A DNA stretch of 51,137 nt from 40CM-4-68-19 sp036513415 (GCA_036513415.1 DATBZA010000050.1:1-51137); one strand, 5' to 3'. Positions 1-8,220 are shown, counted from the stretch's first letter. Made by a program: numbers and translations. The notes: generated by a model from the sequence alone, not told the origin.

Positions 1-1
1 G

Positions 2-1057
2 CTGGGCGACGAGCCGATGCGCTGGCTCTTCGAGCGCTGCGCGCAGAGCTGGGCGCACGCGAGCGCAGATCGGCATCGCTATCGAGGGCTCGCTCTCTAC
101 GGCGTCGACGGCACCACGGTGCGGACACTTGATTCGGCAGAGAATCGCGCGCACTTCGGAGGCCAGTCGGGCGGCGACCGCGGAGCGAGTGGCTACCCGC
201 AGGCGCGGGTGGTCACGCTGATGGCGCTGCGCTCGCACCTGCTCGCTGCGGCGCGGTTCGGCCCCTACGCCGTCGGCGAGACGACCATGGCTGAGGAGCT
301 GTGGCCCGAGCTTCCCGACGACTCGCTCTGCATCGTCGACCGCGAGTTCCTCGCCGTGAGGTGCCTCTCGGCGATCGAGGACCAGGACCGCAACCGCCAC
401 TGGATGACGCGCGCCAAGAGCAGGAGCCGCTGGCGTACCGTGAAGCGACTCAGCAGGGGCGACGAATTGGTCGAGCTGGAGTTCTCCGACCAAACGCGCC
501 GCGCGAATCCCGAAATGCCCGAGCGCTGGCTGGTGCGCGCGATTCGCTATGAGCGCCCTGGCTTCCAGCCGCAGACGCTGCTCACCTCGCTCCACGACCA
601 CAAGAAATTCCCCGCCCGCGAAATGGTCGCGCTCTATCACGAGCGCTGGGAGCTGGAGCTCGGCTTCGACGAGGTCAAGACCGAGCTGCTCGAGCGCGAG
701 GAAGCGCTGCGCAGCAAGACTCCGCGCGGCGTCGCGCAGGATCTCTGGAGCCTCGGGCTCCTCTACAATCTCGTCCGCCTGGAGATGGAGCAGATCGCCG
801 TCGAGGCCGGCGTGCCACCCACCCGCATCAGCTTCATTGCCGCGCTACAGTTCATCCAGAACTGCTGGCTCATTTGCGCCGCCATGGCCCCGGCCCGCAT
901 CCCGCGTAAGCTGCGCCGGCTCCGCGAGGACCTTTCTCAATTCATCCTGCCGCCCAGACGGAGCGAACGACTCTACCCGCGCGTTGTGAAGATCAAAATG
1001 AGCGCTTACCCGAAGAAGCGCTCGCAGCCTGCGGGCCTCATCTGGAAGAGGGCTTAA
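2..1057 (+). CDS. IS4-family DDE transposase, 5' end cut by window edge
   Basis: This protein catalyses cut-and-paste movement of an insertion sequence. The three acidic positions expected of an IS4 transposase are visible: Asp in YGVDGTTVR, Asp in CIVDREFL, and Glu in the block YHERWELELGFDEVK. That last block fits the IS4 signature Y-x2-R-x3-E-x6-K exactly. The first in-frame ATG is at 17, but the frame is open to the window edge (Leu-Gly-Asp-Glu-Pro before the Met), so the true start and the left end of the element lie outside. About 350 residues are present, roughly the C-terminal three quarters of a usual IS4 protein. No frameshift is seen in this part, so the enzyme may be intact. The right terminal inverted repeat could not be identified without the left one. 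Confidence 0.88.
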   Translation: MGDEPMRWLFERCAQSWAHASADRHRYRGLALYGVDGTTVRTLDSAENRAHFGGQSGGDRGASGYPQARVVTLMALRSHLLAAARFGPYAVGETTMAEELWPELPDDSLCIVDREFLAVRCLSAIEDQDRNRHWMTRAKSRSRWRTVKRLSRGDELVELEFSDQTRRANPEMPERWLVRAIRYERPGFQPQTLLTSLHDHKKFPAREMVALYHERWELELGFDEVKTELLEREEALRSKTPRGVAQDLWSLGLLYNLVRLEMEQIAVEAGVPPTRISFIAALQFIQNCWLICAAMAPARIPRKLRRLREDLSQFILPPRRSERLYPRVVKIKMSAYPKKRSQPAGLIWKRA

Positions 1058-1087
1058 TTGACATCGCCGCACTGACTGGCATTGGGG

Positions 1088-1522
1088 CTAACGCGCCTTT
1101 GTCGGGAGGGGTTCCAGCGACTCCTCGCGCTGAGCATCTGACGCCGCGGGCCCCTCGACGAGCTCCGGGTGGGACGACAGGGACGTGGCTGGGCTGGCTT
1201 CGATCCCCAGCCGGTCGCGCACGTCGTGATTTAGACTGGTCAGCACCTCCTCGAGGCGCTCCACCCGCTGCTCGACGCCCTGCACCCGCTGCTCGATGGC
1301 AAGCTCATGCCGCTGCGACTTCTGGCGGTACTCCATTTCGAGCGTCAGCTCGCGCTCCTTGAACTTGAAAAACCTGACGGCGACGATTGCGAGAGCAGGG
1401 AGCCCCACCGCCACCGCGACGGTGACAATGGTGCCGAGCGCGGCGATCACCAAACCGATCAGGTTCGACGACATGACAGCTGTACGCACCACACGCGCCG
1501 GGATTTCGCCCAAAGCGTTCAT
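1088..1522 (-). CDS. Small membrane protein with coiled coil
   Basis: This is a 144-residue protein of unknown function. A hydrophobic stretch at about residues 20-50 should be one or two membrane helices. It is followed by a charged helical region (about 55-95) whose repeated Glu-Gln-Arg-Val pattern suggests a coiled coil. The architecture recalls PspB-type phage-shock proteins, but the sequence does not allow that assignment. The C-terminal 40 residues are low-complexity and contain Ser-His-Pro-Glu-Leu-Val-Glu-Gly, typical of a dispersed palindromic repeat read as protein. An internal Met at 1474, just before the membrane segment, is an equally possible start; neither has a clear ribosome binding site. 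The gene begins 20 bases past the tRNA-Thr 3' end on the same strand and may be read from the tRNA promoter. Confidence 0.6.
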   Translation of the reverse strand: MNALGEIPARVVRTAVMSSNLIGLVIAALGTIVTVAVAVGLPALAIVAVRFFKFKERELTLEMEYRQKSQRHELAIEQRVQGVEQRVERLEEVLTSLNHDVRDRLGIEASPATSLSSHPELVEGPAASDAQREESLEPLPTKAR

Positions 1523-1541
1523 GTACTCGAATCTGGAGAGA

Positions 1542-1617
<76 letters not shown>

Positions 1618-1636
1618 CCGGGAGCGAGGGCCGCTG

Positions 1637-1666
1637 CTTCTAGCAGCGCGCGCGTGCGAGCGTCAA
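1637..1666 (-). promoter_or_regulatory. Putative sigma-70 promoter of tRNA-Thr
   Basis: On the minus strand, TTGACG (1661-1666) and TAGAAG (1637-1642) are separated by 18 bases. The -10 box lies 19 bases before the tRNA 5' end, a sensible distance for a short 5' leader. Confidence 0.55.
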
Positions 1667-1739
1667 GGCGCGTGCCGCTGCGCTCGCTCGGCTGCTCGCG
1701 TCATTGACAATTTTGTCGGGATATCCAGACTGCGCGGCC

Positions 1740-2813
1740 ATGAACCCGCTCCGCGTCGCGGTCGTTGCCGCGCTGCTTGCGGCGTGCAGCAAGTCCAGTG
1801 CGCCGCAGGGCCCGGCGGACGTCCAGGTGTCTACCGATCTCAACCCTGGCATGGTGGATACGGCCCTCGCATTGATTGCGCGGAGCGGGGGTCCGCGCGG
1901 CCAGCGGATTCCCGGCATGCACGCGGGAGTGTCTTCGCTGCCGGGCGCAGCGGGCGCGCCGGTCGCGGGTGGCGAACAGGCGCCCACACCGGCCGAGATG
2001 GGCGACGTTCGCTGGGACAACGAGCCCTACGGCGCCATCGCGGCGGCGGCCAAAGGCTTGCTGCTGCCCGCGCCGTCCACGGGACAAGACGTGCCGCCGC
2101 TCTGGAAGGATCCGGGCGGCACCTGGGTGGCGGTCGGCGGCCGCGCGGTCGTGCTACTCGTCGCGACGGACGAGCTGGGCGATCATGGAGCGCCGGTCCG
2201 GTTCACCGCCCTCACCGAGCCCTGGCTGAAGGGGAAGGTCGCAATCCCGTCGCCGACGGGCGGAATGGCGCTCGCGCACTTCACTGCCCTCTACGCCGCC
2301 TGGGGACTGGAGCGGATGGAGGCCTGGCTCAAGCAGCTCAAGGCCAACGAGCCGCAGATCTACCCGACCGACGACGAAGTCCGCCAGGCGATCGTCAGCG
2401 GCCAGGCCATCGTCGGACTGGCGGCGAGCGACGAAGCGGCCAAGGCGGCCGCCAGTGCCGCGCACGTGCTGCTCGTCTATCCCAACCAGAAGAGCATCGG
2501 AACCTTCGTCTGGCCTACCGCGCTCTCCGTCCCCAAGACCGCGAAGAACCGCGAGGCAGCGCAAAGGTTGGCCGAGCGCCTCGCCGACCGCGGCATCGAA
2601 CAGCTGCTCGTCGCTCGCGTCCCCGGCTACCTTCCCTTGCGCAGCGACATTCCCGTGCCGCCTGGCGTCCGCTCCGCTGCGAATCTGGTGGTGATCTCCG
2701 TGGACCCGGCGCGCATCGTCTCCGAGATCGGCCAGCGCAAGGCTTCGCTGGCGGCCTGGGCGGCGTCGATCCCGAAACCGCTCCCGGCCGGGGCCCGGGC
2801 GCAGACGAAATGA
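1740..2813 (+). CDS. ABC-type extracellular solute-binding lipoprotein
   Basis: This 357-residue protein probably captures a solute outside the inner membrane for an ABC importer. It starts with a lipoprotein signal (Leu-Leu-Ala-Ala-Cys, Cys about residue 18). The body resembles family-1 binding proteins of the iron(III)/FbpA type, with blocks such as LKGKVAIPSPTGGMALAH and the hinge-region pattern GQAIVGLAASDEAAKA. The ATG at 1740 is chosen because it places the signal peptide directly at the N terminus; a TTG at 1704 would add 12 unlikely residues. No permease or ATPase gene is adjacent, so the ligand cannot be inferred. A TTGACA and a short dyad (GACAA-TT-TTGTC, 1706-1717) precede the gene, but no matching -10 box is spaced correctly. 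Confidence 0.75.
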   Translation: MNPLRVAVVAALLAACSKSSAPQGPADVQVSTDLNPGMVDTALALIARSGGPRGQRIPGMHAGVSSLPGAAGAPVAGGEQAPTPAEMGDVRWDNEPYGAIAAAAKGLLLPAPSTGQDVPPLWKDPGGTWVAVGGRAVVLLVATDELGDHGAPVRFTALTEPWLKGKVAIPSPTGGMALAHFTALYAAWGLERMEAWLKQLKANEPQIYPTDDEVRQAIVSGQAIVGLAASDEAAKAAASAAHVLLVYPNQKSIGTFVWPTALSVPKTAKNREAAQRLAERLADRGIEQLLVARVPGYLPLRSDIPVPPGVRSAANLVVISVDPARIVSEIGQRKASLAAWAASIPKPLPAGARAQTK

Positions 2814-2822
2814 GCCGGACGC

Positions 2823-3653
2823 TCAGTCGGACTTCGCCACCGGCCCCCCGCTCACATCGGGGAGATCGATCGAGTGCAGCACGATCTTCCTCAGCTCCGG
2901 CAAGGGCGGCGGCGGCTGCTGCGCGACCAGCAGCGCGGCTCCCTTGCCGATGTCGTCCTCCCGCGGGATCAGTCCGCTGACCAGCGTGATCAACTTCTCC
3001 AGCGTCTGGAAGAAGCGCAGCCGGAAGAGGGCCTCGTTCAGCCAGCCCACGGTGATGCAGTAGTACTTCGCGTACGGCGCCGTGTGGTGCACGGCGTGGT
3101 GGTCGGGGGGCAGGATCAGGTTGGCCCGTTGGAGCACCCGCACGTAGCGCGGCGGCGCGTCCATGTGCGCCCACTTGTGGAATTGGTTCGTGCCCATGAT
3201 GGTGAGGCAGATGGAAAAGGTCATCGCGGCCACGAAGAACCAGGCGGTCCCGTCCGGCAGGAGCGCGGCGCCGACGGCCACGGGCAGCGAGATGAAGCAG
3301 TTGTTCCCGTTGGTCTCCACGAAGTCGTGGCGCGTGATCTCCTTTTGATCGACGTGATGCTCACGAAAGGGACGAATCAGCGCCCTGCCGATGATGGGCC
3401 ACTCCGGCGTGCCCCAGGTGTCGGCCAACCAGTGGATGAACCCGGAGAGGAAGTCCGCCGCCACGAAGCCAAGCATCAGCGCGGAGAGCGCCAGGAACGG
3501 GTTGGTGCCGATCCGCGGCGCGATGTCGACCAGGAGCCAAGCCATGGCGAGGGCGTAGGCCAGGATGCTTGCGATCTCGAACCGCCGCATCGCCGGGCCG
3601 TATCCCTCCCGGAGGGCATGCCGGTCGTGCTGCCGGATCTCCAGATCGTTCAT
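2823..3653 (-). CDS. carF: CarF/TMEM189-family plasmanylethanolamine desaturase
   Basis: This 276-residue membrane enzyme belongs to the family that inserts the vinyl-ether double bond into ether phospholipids to make plasmalogens. In Myxococcus xanthus CarF this step is needed for the singlet-oxygen signal that turns on carotenoid genes. The diagnostic histidine clusters are present: HWLADTWG, REHHVDQKEITRHDFVETN, HKWAHM and DHHAVHH. Hydrophobic helices lie at about residues 20-65 and 125-165. The ATG at 3653 is followed by the charged N-terminal segment MNDLEIRQHD; the frame continues upstream but that extension looks like antisense shadow. The gene diverges from a cupredoxin lipoprotein across about 130 bases and converges with the solute-binding gene. 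Confidence 0.9.
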   Translation of the reverse strand: MNDLEIRQHDRHALREGYGPAMRRFEIASILAYALAMAWLLVDIAPRIGTNPFLALSALMLGFVAADFLSGFIHWLADTWGTPEWPIIGRALIRPFREHHVDQKEITRHDFVETNGNNCFISLPVAVGAALLPDGTAWFFVAAMTFSICLTIMGTNQFHKWAHMDAPPRYVRVLQRANLILPPDHHAVHHTAPYAKYYCITVGWLNEALFRLRFFQTLEKLITLVSGLIPREDDIGKGAALLVAQQPPPPLPELRKIVLHSIDLPDVSGGPVAKSD

Positions 3654-3782
3654 CGCGCGCGTTTCCCCCTCGTGAATCCAGTGTGGCACAGAAGAGGCGG
3701 CGTCGGGAATCCTGCGCAGGCATCCGCCGCGCCCTTGCACAAAGCGTTGCGGGAGGTGGGCGTTTGGGTCACAAGTACGCAC

Positions 3783-4133
3783 ATGCGCATCGCCAATCTC
3801 CTGGCCCTGCTCGTCGTCCTTTCCTGCCGACAACAAGCGATGCCGGCGCGGCAATCCAGCGCTTCCGGAGTCGCCGAGATCGCGGTGACGGAGAGAGGAT
3901 TCGAGCCCGAGCGCGTCCAGGTCAAACCCGGCGAGCAGGTCACCCTGCGGTTCACCCGCAAGGCCGAGAAGACCTGCGCGGACGCCGTGGACGTCCAGGG
4001 CGATCCCGTCCGCCACATGCTTCCCCTGAATGCGCCGGTCGACGTGAAACTGACGGCGCCCAAATCCGGCGAGCTGGCGTTCGCGTGCCCCATGAACATG
4101 TACCGGGGCGCGATCGTGGTGGTCGCGCAATAA
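3783..4133 (+). CDS. Cupredoxin-like lipoprotein
   Basis: A 116-residue exported protein with a lipoprotein signal (Val-Leu-Ser-Cys, Cys about residue 15) and one small beta-sandwich domain of the cupredoxin type. It carries the pattern GFEPERVQVKPGEQVTLRF near the start and a C-terminal Ala-Cys-Pro-Met-Asn-Met segment, where blue-copper proteins carry Cys and Met ligands. A His (HMLPLN) lies between. It could bind copper or act in metal handling or electron transfer; the metal is not proved by sequence. It sits 10 bases before an alpha/beta hydrolase gene on the same strand, so the two are likely one transcript. The ATG at 3783 directly begins the signal peptide. Confidence 0.78.
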   Translation: MRIANLLALLVVLSCRQQAMPARQSSASGVAEIAVTERGFEPERVQVKPGEQVTLRFTRKAEKTCADAVDVQGDPVRHMLPLNAPVDVKLTAPKSGELAFACPMNMYRGAIVVVAQ

Positions 4134-4143
4134 GGAGGTCTCG

Positions 4144-4947
4144 ATGCATCTCGCGCTCCTGCACGAGGGCCGCCCCGCGTTGCTGCGCGTCGAGGGTCCC
4201 GCGAAGGCTCCGGTGGCGCTGTTCTTCCACCCGTTTCCGCTGCACGCCGACGCCTGGGAGGAGATGCTGATGGCCTGCGCCGCCTCTGGCTTGTGCGCGG
4301 CCGCCATCGACGCGCCGGGCTTCGGCGGAACGCCTCCCCTCGGGCAACCGCTGAGCATGGACAGGCTCGCCGACCTGGGCGCCGCCGCGCTCGACGCTCT
4401 TGGGGCACGGCGTGCGGCCATCGTGGGATGCTCGATGGGTGGATACGCGGCGATGGCATTCGCGCGGAAGTTTCCCGAGCGGATGGCAGCGGCGGCGCTG
4501 ATCGCCACGAAGGCGACCGCCGACACCGCGGAAGCGAAGCAGAACCGGGAGCGGCAAGCCTCCCTCGCCCTGGAGAAGGGCGCCCAGGCGGTGGTGGCTG
4601 AATTCGCCCCGAAGCTGGTGGCGCCCGAGGCGCCCCCCCCCGTCCGGCGCCGGGTCGAGGAGCTGGCCTCCCGGGCCACCGCCCAGGGAATCGCCGACGC
4701 GCTCCGCGGCATGGCGCAGCGGCCAGACTCCACCGCGGACCTGCCCAGGTGGAAGGCGCCTACGCTGGTGATCGCCGGCGAGCAGGACCAGCTCATGCCG
4801 CGGACCGAGATGGAAAGGATTGCGAGCTCCGTTCCGGGCGCGAGGCTGGAGGTGATCCGCGGCGCCGGCCATCTGCCATTCTTGGAAAGCCCGCCGGCGG
4901 TCGCTCCACTCCTCGTTGCGCACCTGCTCGCCGGGAGGGCGTCTTGA
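4144..4947 (+). CDS. Alpha/beta-fold hydrolase
   Basis: This is a 267-residue cytoplasmic hydrolase of the alpha/beta fold. The nucleophile elbow is Gly-Cys-Ser-Met-Gly with Ser97; Asp215 in AGEQDQLMP and His243 in GAGHLPF complete the catalytic triad. His29-Pro in FFHPFPLH replaces the more usual His-Gly of the oxyanion segment. The cap region (about 120-200) is helical and rich in Ala and Glu. The substrate cannot be told; relatives include esterases, haloperoxidase-like enzymes and C-C hydrolases. A textbook ribosome binding site AAGGAGG (4134-4140) lies just upstream, fixing the ATG at 4144. Confidence 0.85.
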   Translation: MHLALLHEGRPALLRVEGPAKAPVALFFHPFPLHADAWEEMLMACAASGLCAAAIDAPGFGGTPPLGQPLSMDRLADLGAAALDALGARRAAIVGCSMGGYAAMAFARKFPERMAAAALIATKATADTAEAKQNRERQASLALEKGAQAVVAEFAPKLVAPEAPPPVRRRVEELASRATAQGIADALRGMAQRPDSTADLPRWKAPTLVIAGEQDQLMPRTEMERIASSVPGARLEVIRGAGHLPFLESPPAVAPLLVAHLLAGRAS

Positions 4948-5031
4948 CCCCACCCGCGGCCCTTGTGGGCGCACCTCTCCGCAGTGCGAGAGTCAGCCTT
5001 TGGCTCGCGAGGATCGCGAAAGGAGGCTCAC

Positions 5032-5655
5032 ATGCCGTCGACGTTCACGGACGACTTGAAGCACATGGTGAAAGACGCTGCGTCTGGCGCACGGGATCGT
5101 CTCACTGCCATCCAGGGCGGCGTGCAGCCCACGCTGGTCAAGATGCGGGCGCTGCCAGCCGCCACCAAGAAGAAGATCGCCGTTGCCGGAGTCGCTGTGG
5201 CGGTGCTCGGGCTCGGCCTGGCTCTCCGCGGTGGCAAGTCGCCGAGATCGGAGCGCATCGCGGACGGCCCAAGCTTGAGGGCCAGCAATCTGAGCGACGT
5301 GCAGAGCGAGGCGCCCCGGTCGCCGGCGCGCGCCGCCCAGCGGAGCTACGCGGTGGGCAAGGCAGAGGAGAAGCACGGGGAGTACAAGTCGGCCGCTGAG
5401 AGCTACCTGGTCGCCGCGCGGAAGGGCGACGCACGGGGGCTGAAGAAGCTGGTGGCGATGACCCACGCTCCCAAGTGCGAGGCACGCTCCGAGGCGGCCG
5501 ACGCGCTCGGCACCATGCGGAGCAAGAAGGCCACCGCGGCGCTGAAGAAGCTGGCGCGGTCGCGGTTCAAGGACGAGTCCCGCAGCCCGGGAGTCTTCTC
5601 CTGCAGCAGCCGTCGCGCGGCCCAGAAGGCGCTCGAGCGCCAGACGCGCGGCTGA
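5032..5655 (+). CDS. Membrane-anchored protein of unknown function, repeat-like C-terminal half
   Basis: A 207-residue protein not recognised as a known family. Residues 1-45 are charged and helical, followed by one clear membrane helix at about 47-65 (IAVAGVAVAVLGLGLAL). The C-terminal half (about 100-205) holds short Ala/Lys-rich helices (for example AVGKAEEKHGEYKSAAESYL and TAALKKLARSRF) that look like a TPR- or HEAT-type helical repeat. A strong AAAGGAGG site (5019-5026) sets the ATG at 5032. The gene is followed by a perfect inverted repeat. Confidence 0.7.
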   Translation: MPSTFTDDLKHMVKDAASGARDRLTAIQGGVQPTLVKMRALPAATKKKIAVAGVAVAVLGLGLALRGGKSPRSERIADGPSLRASNLSDVQSEAPRSPARAAQRSYAVGKAEEKHGEYKSAAESYLVAARKGDARGLKKLVAMTHAPKCEARSEAADALGTMRSKKATAALKKLARSRFKDESRSPGVFSCSSRRAAQKALERQTRG

Positions 5656-5676
5656 ACTGACTTTCCCCTGGGACTC

Positions 5677-5705
5677 CGCGGACGGCGCGAATGGCGCCGT
5701 CCGCG
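5677..5705 (+). terminator. Putative terminator stem-loop
   Basis: A 12-base-pair perfect stem (arm CGCGGACGGCGC, loop of 5 bases) lies 22 bases past the stop codon of the membrane-anchored gene. There is no run of T after it, so a role in termination or mRNA 3'-end protection is inferred from position only. Confidence 0.45.
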
Positions 5706-5810
5706 CACGCGCTTCGCGGCCTGGCCGTGTTGCGACCCTCCGCCCTCTGGCTTGACCGCCCCTCCTCTCAAGGGTACGACACCCGGACCTCTGGGAACGG
5801 GAGGCTCCGC

Positions 5811-6035
5811 TTGGCCGCGTCGATCGAGATCCTCTACCTCCGCTTCCCGGTCCACCCGAACATCACGGTGATCCAGATCGGCCCGGGCATCCAGCGGATC
5901 GACAAGGAAGGCGACAGCTACTTCGTGGTCGGGACCGAGGACGGGCCGTTGGCGGGAAAGAAGGTCGAGATCCCCGGCGACAACGTCGCCGCCATCCAGT
6001 GGACGTTGGACGAACCCGCGATCAAGACGAGCTGA
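5811..6035 (+). CDS. Short conserved-looking protein coupled to the WYL regulator
   Basis: This is a 74-residue hypothetical protein. The proposed start is the TTG at 5811, preceded at 6-base spacing by GGGAGG; a longer reading from ATG 5691 would run through the upstream stem-loop and adds unconvincing sequence. The protein looks like a compact beta-rich fold (LYLRFPVHPNITVIQIGPG, then a Gly-Asp-Asn segment). Its TGA overlaps the ATG of the WYL regulator (TGATG at 6033-6037), which suggests translational coupling and a shared role. No function is assigned. Confidence 0.55.
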   Translation: MAASIEILYLRFPVHPNITVIQIGPGIQRIDKEGDSYFVVGTEDGPLAGKKVEIPGDNVAAIQWTLDEPAIKTS

Positions 6036-8074
6036 TGGACAAGACGGAGCGGCTGCTGGACCTGGTCGCGCTCCTGCTCGACGCGCGGGAGCCTGTCTCG
6101 TTTGCGGAGCTGCGCGAGCTGTTCCCGGAAGAGTATGGAGGGTCGCGCGGGGCGGCGGAGCGGAAGCTGGAGCGCGACAAAGCGGAGCTGCTGGAGCTGG
6201 GGGTGCCCATCGAGTACGTCGAACCGCAGCAGCTCGACGAACGCGAGCTGGGCGGCTACCGCATCGACCGGAAGTCGTTCTTCCTGCCCGATCCCAGGCT
6301 GCTCCCCGAAGAGTCGGCCGCGCTCTACGCGGCGGGCGCGGCAGCTCTCGCCACATGCGATTTCCCCTTCGCGCAAGACCTGCAGCACGCGCTCCGCAAG
6401 ATCTCTCTCGCCGGCGACACGCACGCGGTCGGCGGCGCGGCAGCCCGGCGGCTCCTCGTCGTCCGCCCCGGCGACCCGCTGCGGGCCGGCAAGCTCCGGA
6501 CGCTGGGCGACGCGGTGGCGCGGCGCAAGCGCGTCCATATCCATTACGAGTCCCCTCCGGGACTGGAGGGAAGGCCCGGCAAACGCAGCGAGCGCGACGT
6601 CGATCCCTGGGGCCTGGCGTTTCGCGGGCGTGCATGGAGGCTCGTCGGCTGGTGCCACGCGAGTCGGGACCAGCGCGTCTTCCTGGTCGACCGGATCGGC
6701 GCCGTCGAGACGAACGCGCAGAAACCGCACACGCCCGACTTCGAGGCGCCCGAAGGGTTCGACGCGGCGGACGCGGCGGTCCGCTCCAGCAAGCCCTGGC
6801 AATGGGCCCACCATCCGCCGCAGGAAGTGACGCTCCGGTTCGCGACCGGGAGCGAGGCGATCGCGGAGCGCATCTTCGACGCGCCGAACGGGAAGCTGAG
6901 CGTCACCTACCTGGAAGGGCTCCTGCCGCAGGTCCTCTCGCTGGGCGACCGGGTCTGGATCGAGTCGCCTCCGGCCGCGAGAGAGAAGGTCCGCGGGGCG
7001 CTGCAGCGGATCCAGCAGAAGCTGCAGGCGCCCGCCGACCCCGCACCGGAGCCGCCCCCGCCGCCCGCGATCCACGCCCGCGCGGAACCCGGTCGCGCCG
7101 ACGAGCAAGACGGCAAGCGGGAGCGGCTCCGGCGCCTGCTCCTCATCGTCCCCGCCGCCCGGCGAAGGCCCGGCGTCCAGCTCGCCGATCTCGCCCGCGA
7201 GCTGGGTCTCGAGGCGGAGGAGCTGCGCGAGGACATCGACCTGCTCGCGCTGGTCGGACGTCCGCCCTTCTCTCCCGACGACTTGATCGACATCAGCGTG
7301 GACGAGCGCGACCGCGTGACCGTCGCGCTGGACCAGAGCTTCTCGCGGCCGCCGCAGCTGACTCCGCTGGAAGCGCTGGCGCTCGCCGCCGCCGCCCAGG
7401 AGGTGGCGCCGGCGGATCCCGCCGTCACGTCGGCGCTCGCCAAGCTCACCGGGCAGCTCACGCCCACGGCGCGCCAGCTCTACGGCAGGTTGGCGCAGAG
7501 GGTCGTGGCTTCCACCCCTGCGCCCAGGGGAGCGGAGAAAGTCCTGGCGCAGCTCCGCGCCGCGGCGCAGGGCCACCGTGAAGTCGCGCTCGACTACGAC
7601 AAGGAAGGCCGGGGCGCCGCGGGCGAGCGCGTGTTCCGTCCGCAGGGCGTGATCGATCACGGAGGCGTCTGGTACACCATCGGCCACGACCTCGGCCGCG
7701 ATGCGGAGCGCACCTTTCGCGTCGACCGCATCCTCGCCGTGCGCGAGACCGGACGGAGCTTTCCCGACCCGGGCACGCTCGATCCGATCCGGTTCCAGCG
7801 CGAGCAGCTCTACTTTCCCAGCGGGCGCGAGCAGGCCGTCGCGGTGCGCTTCTCGCCGGCGGCCGCTGCCTGGGCCCTCCAGCGCTACGGGTCGCGCGCC
7901 CGGCAGCTCCCCGACGGTCGCGTCGACGTGTTCATCGAGAGCGCCGGGTCGGGATACGCCGTGCAGCTCGCGCTCTCTCTCGCGGGCGAGGCGGAGATCG
8001 CCGCCCCATCGCACGCGCGCGACGCGCTTCGCGACGAAGTGGAGCGCGCGCTGAGACTGGAACGCGTCTCATGA
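6035..8074 (+). CDS. Fused PafC-PafB-like WYL-domain transcriptional regulator
   Basis: A 679-residue protein built of two related halves, each with a winged-helix N terminus, a WYL domain and a C-terminal WCX-like extension. Half one spans about 1-345 (WYL core HIHYESPPGLEG to FLVDRIGAVE); half two about 360-679 (ALDYDKEGRG to TFRVDRILAV). A Pro-rich linker (about 338-350) joins them. In actinobacteria PafB and PafC form a heterodimer that activates DNA-damage genes; natural fusions exist. The ligand-binding Trp-Tyr-Leu motif reads AWRLVG in half one and VWYTIG in half two. Both halves keep the Arg in the VDRI segment. The target genes are not known; no proteasome (pup/paf) genes are in view. 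Confidence 0.82.
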   Translation: MDKTERLLDLVALLLDAREPVSFAELRELFPEEYGGSRGAAERKLERDKAELLELGVPIEYVEPQQLDERELGGYRIDRKSFFLPDPRLLPEESAALYAAGAAALATCDFPFAQDLQHALRKISLAGDTHAVGGAAARRLLVVRPGDPLRAGKLRTLGDAVARRKRVHIHYESPPGLEGRPGKRSERDVDPWGLAFRGRAWRLVGWCHASRDQRVFLVDRIGAVETNAQKPHTPDFEAPEGFDAADAAVRSSKPWQWAHHPPQEVTLRFATGSEAIAERIFDAPNGKLSVTYLEGLLPQVLSLGDRVWIESPPAAREKVRGALQRIQQKLQAPADPAPEPPPPPAIHARAEPGRADEQDGKRERLRRLLLIVPAARRRPGVQLADLARELGLEAEELREDIDLLALVGRPPFSPDDLIDISVDERDRVTVALDQSFSRPPQLTPLEALALAAAAQEVAPADPAVTSALAKLTGQLTPTARQLYGRLAQRVVASTPAPRGAEKVLAQLRAAAQGHREVALDYDKEGRGAAGERVFRPQGVIDHGGVWYTIGHDLGRDAERTFRVDRILAVRETGRSFPDPGTLDPIRFQREQLYFPSGREQAVAVRFSPAAAAWALQRYGSRARQLPDGRVDVFIESAGSGYAVQLALSLAGEAEIAAPSHARDALRDEVERALRLERVS

Positions 8075-8104
8075 TCGGACTGGCGAGTGACCGCGCTCAG
8101 GCGT

Positions 8105-8135
8105 AGCCGCTAAGCCGCCTACGGCGGCCGCGGCT
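8105..8135 (+). repeat. REP-like palindromic element, copy 1
   Basis: This 31-base imperfect palindrome folds as a 6-bp outer stem (AGCCGC/GCGGCT) and a 6-bp inner stem (GCCGCC/GGCGGC) around a 3-base loop. Its reverse complement matches 43171-43201 at 27 of 31 positions. It lies 30 bases after the WYL regulator stop and ends 1 base before the -35 box of the dehydrogenase. Confidence 0.6.
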
Positions 8136-8136
8136 A

Positions 8137-8165
8137 TTGACATGGGCCGGAAACCTTCCTAGAAA
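8137..8165 (+). promoter_or_regulatory. Sigma-70-type promoter of the dehydrogenase gene
   Basis: TTGACA (8137-8142) and TAGAAA (8160-8165) are separated by exactly 17 bases. The -35 box is a perfect consensus. The start codon is 55 bases further on. Confidence 0.65.
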
Positions 8166-8220
8166 CGCGCGCCCTCGGCGATGACGCACTGATCCGTGCG
8201 CGTCCCGGATCGGAGGAAGA

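Noticed and set aside
2823..4796. A long N-terminal extension of CarF
   Set aside because: The extra 380 residues are antisense to the cupredoxin and hydrolase genes. CarF proteins are about 270-280 residues long.
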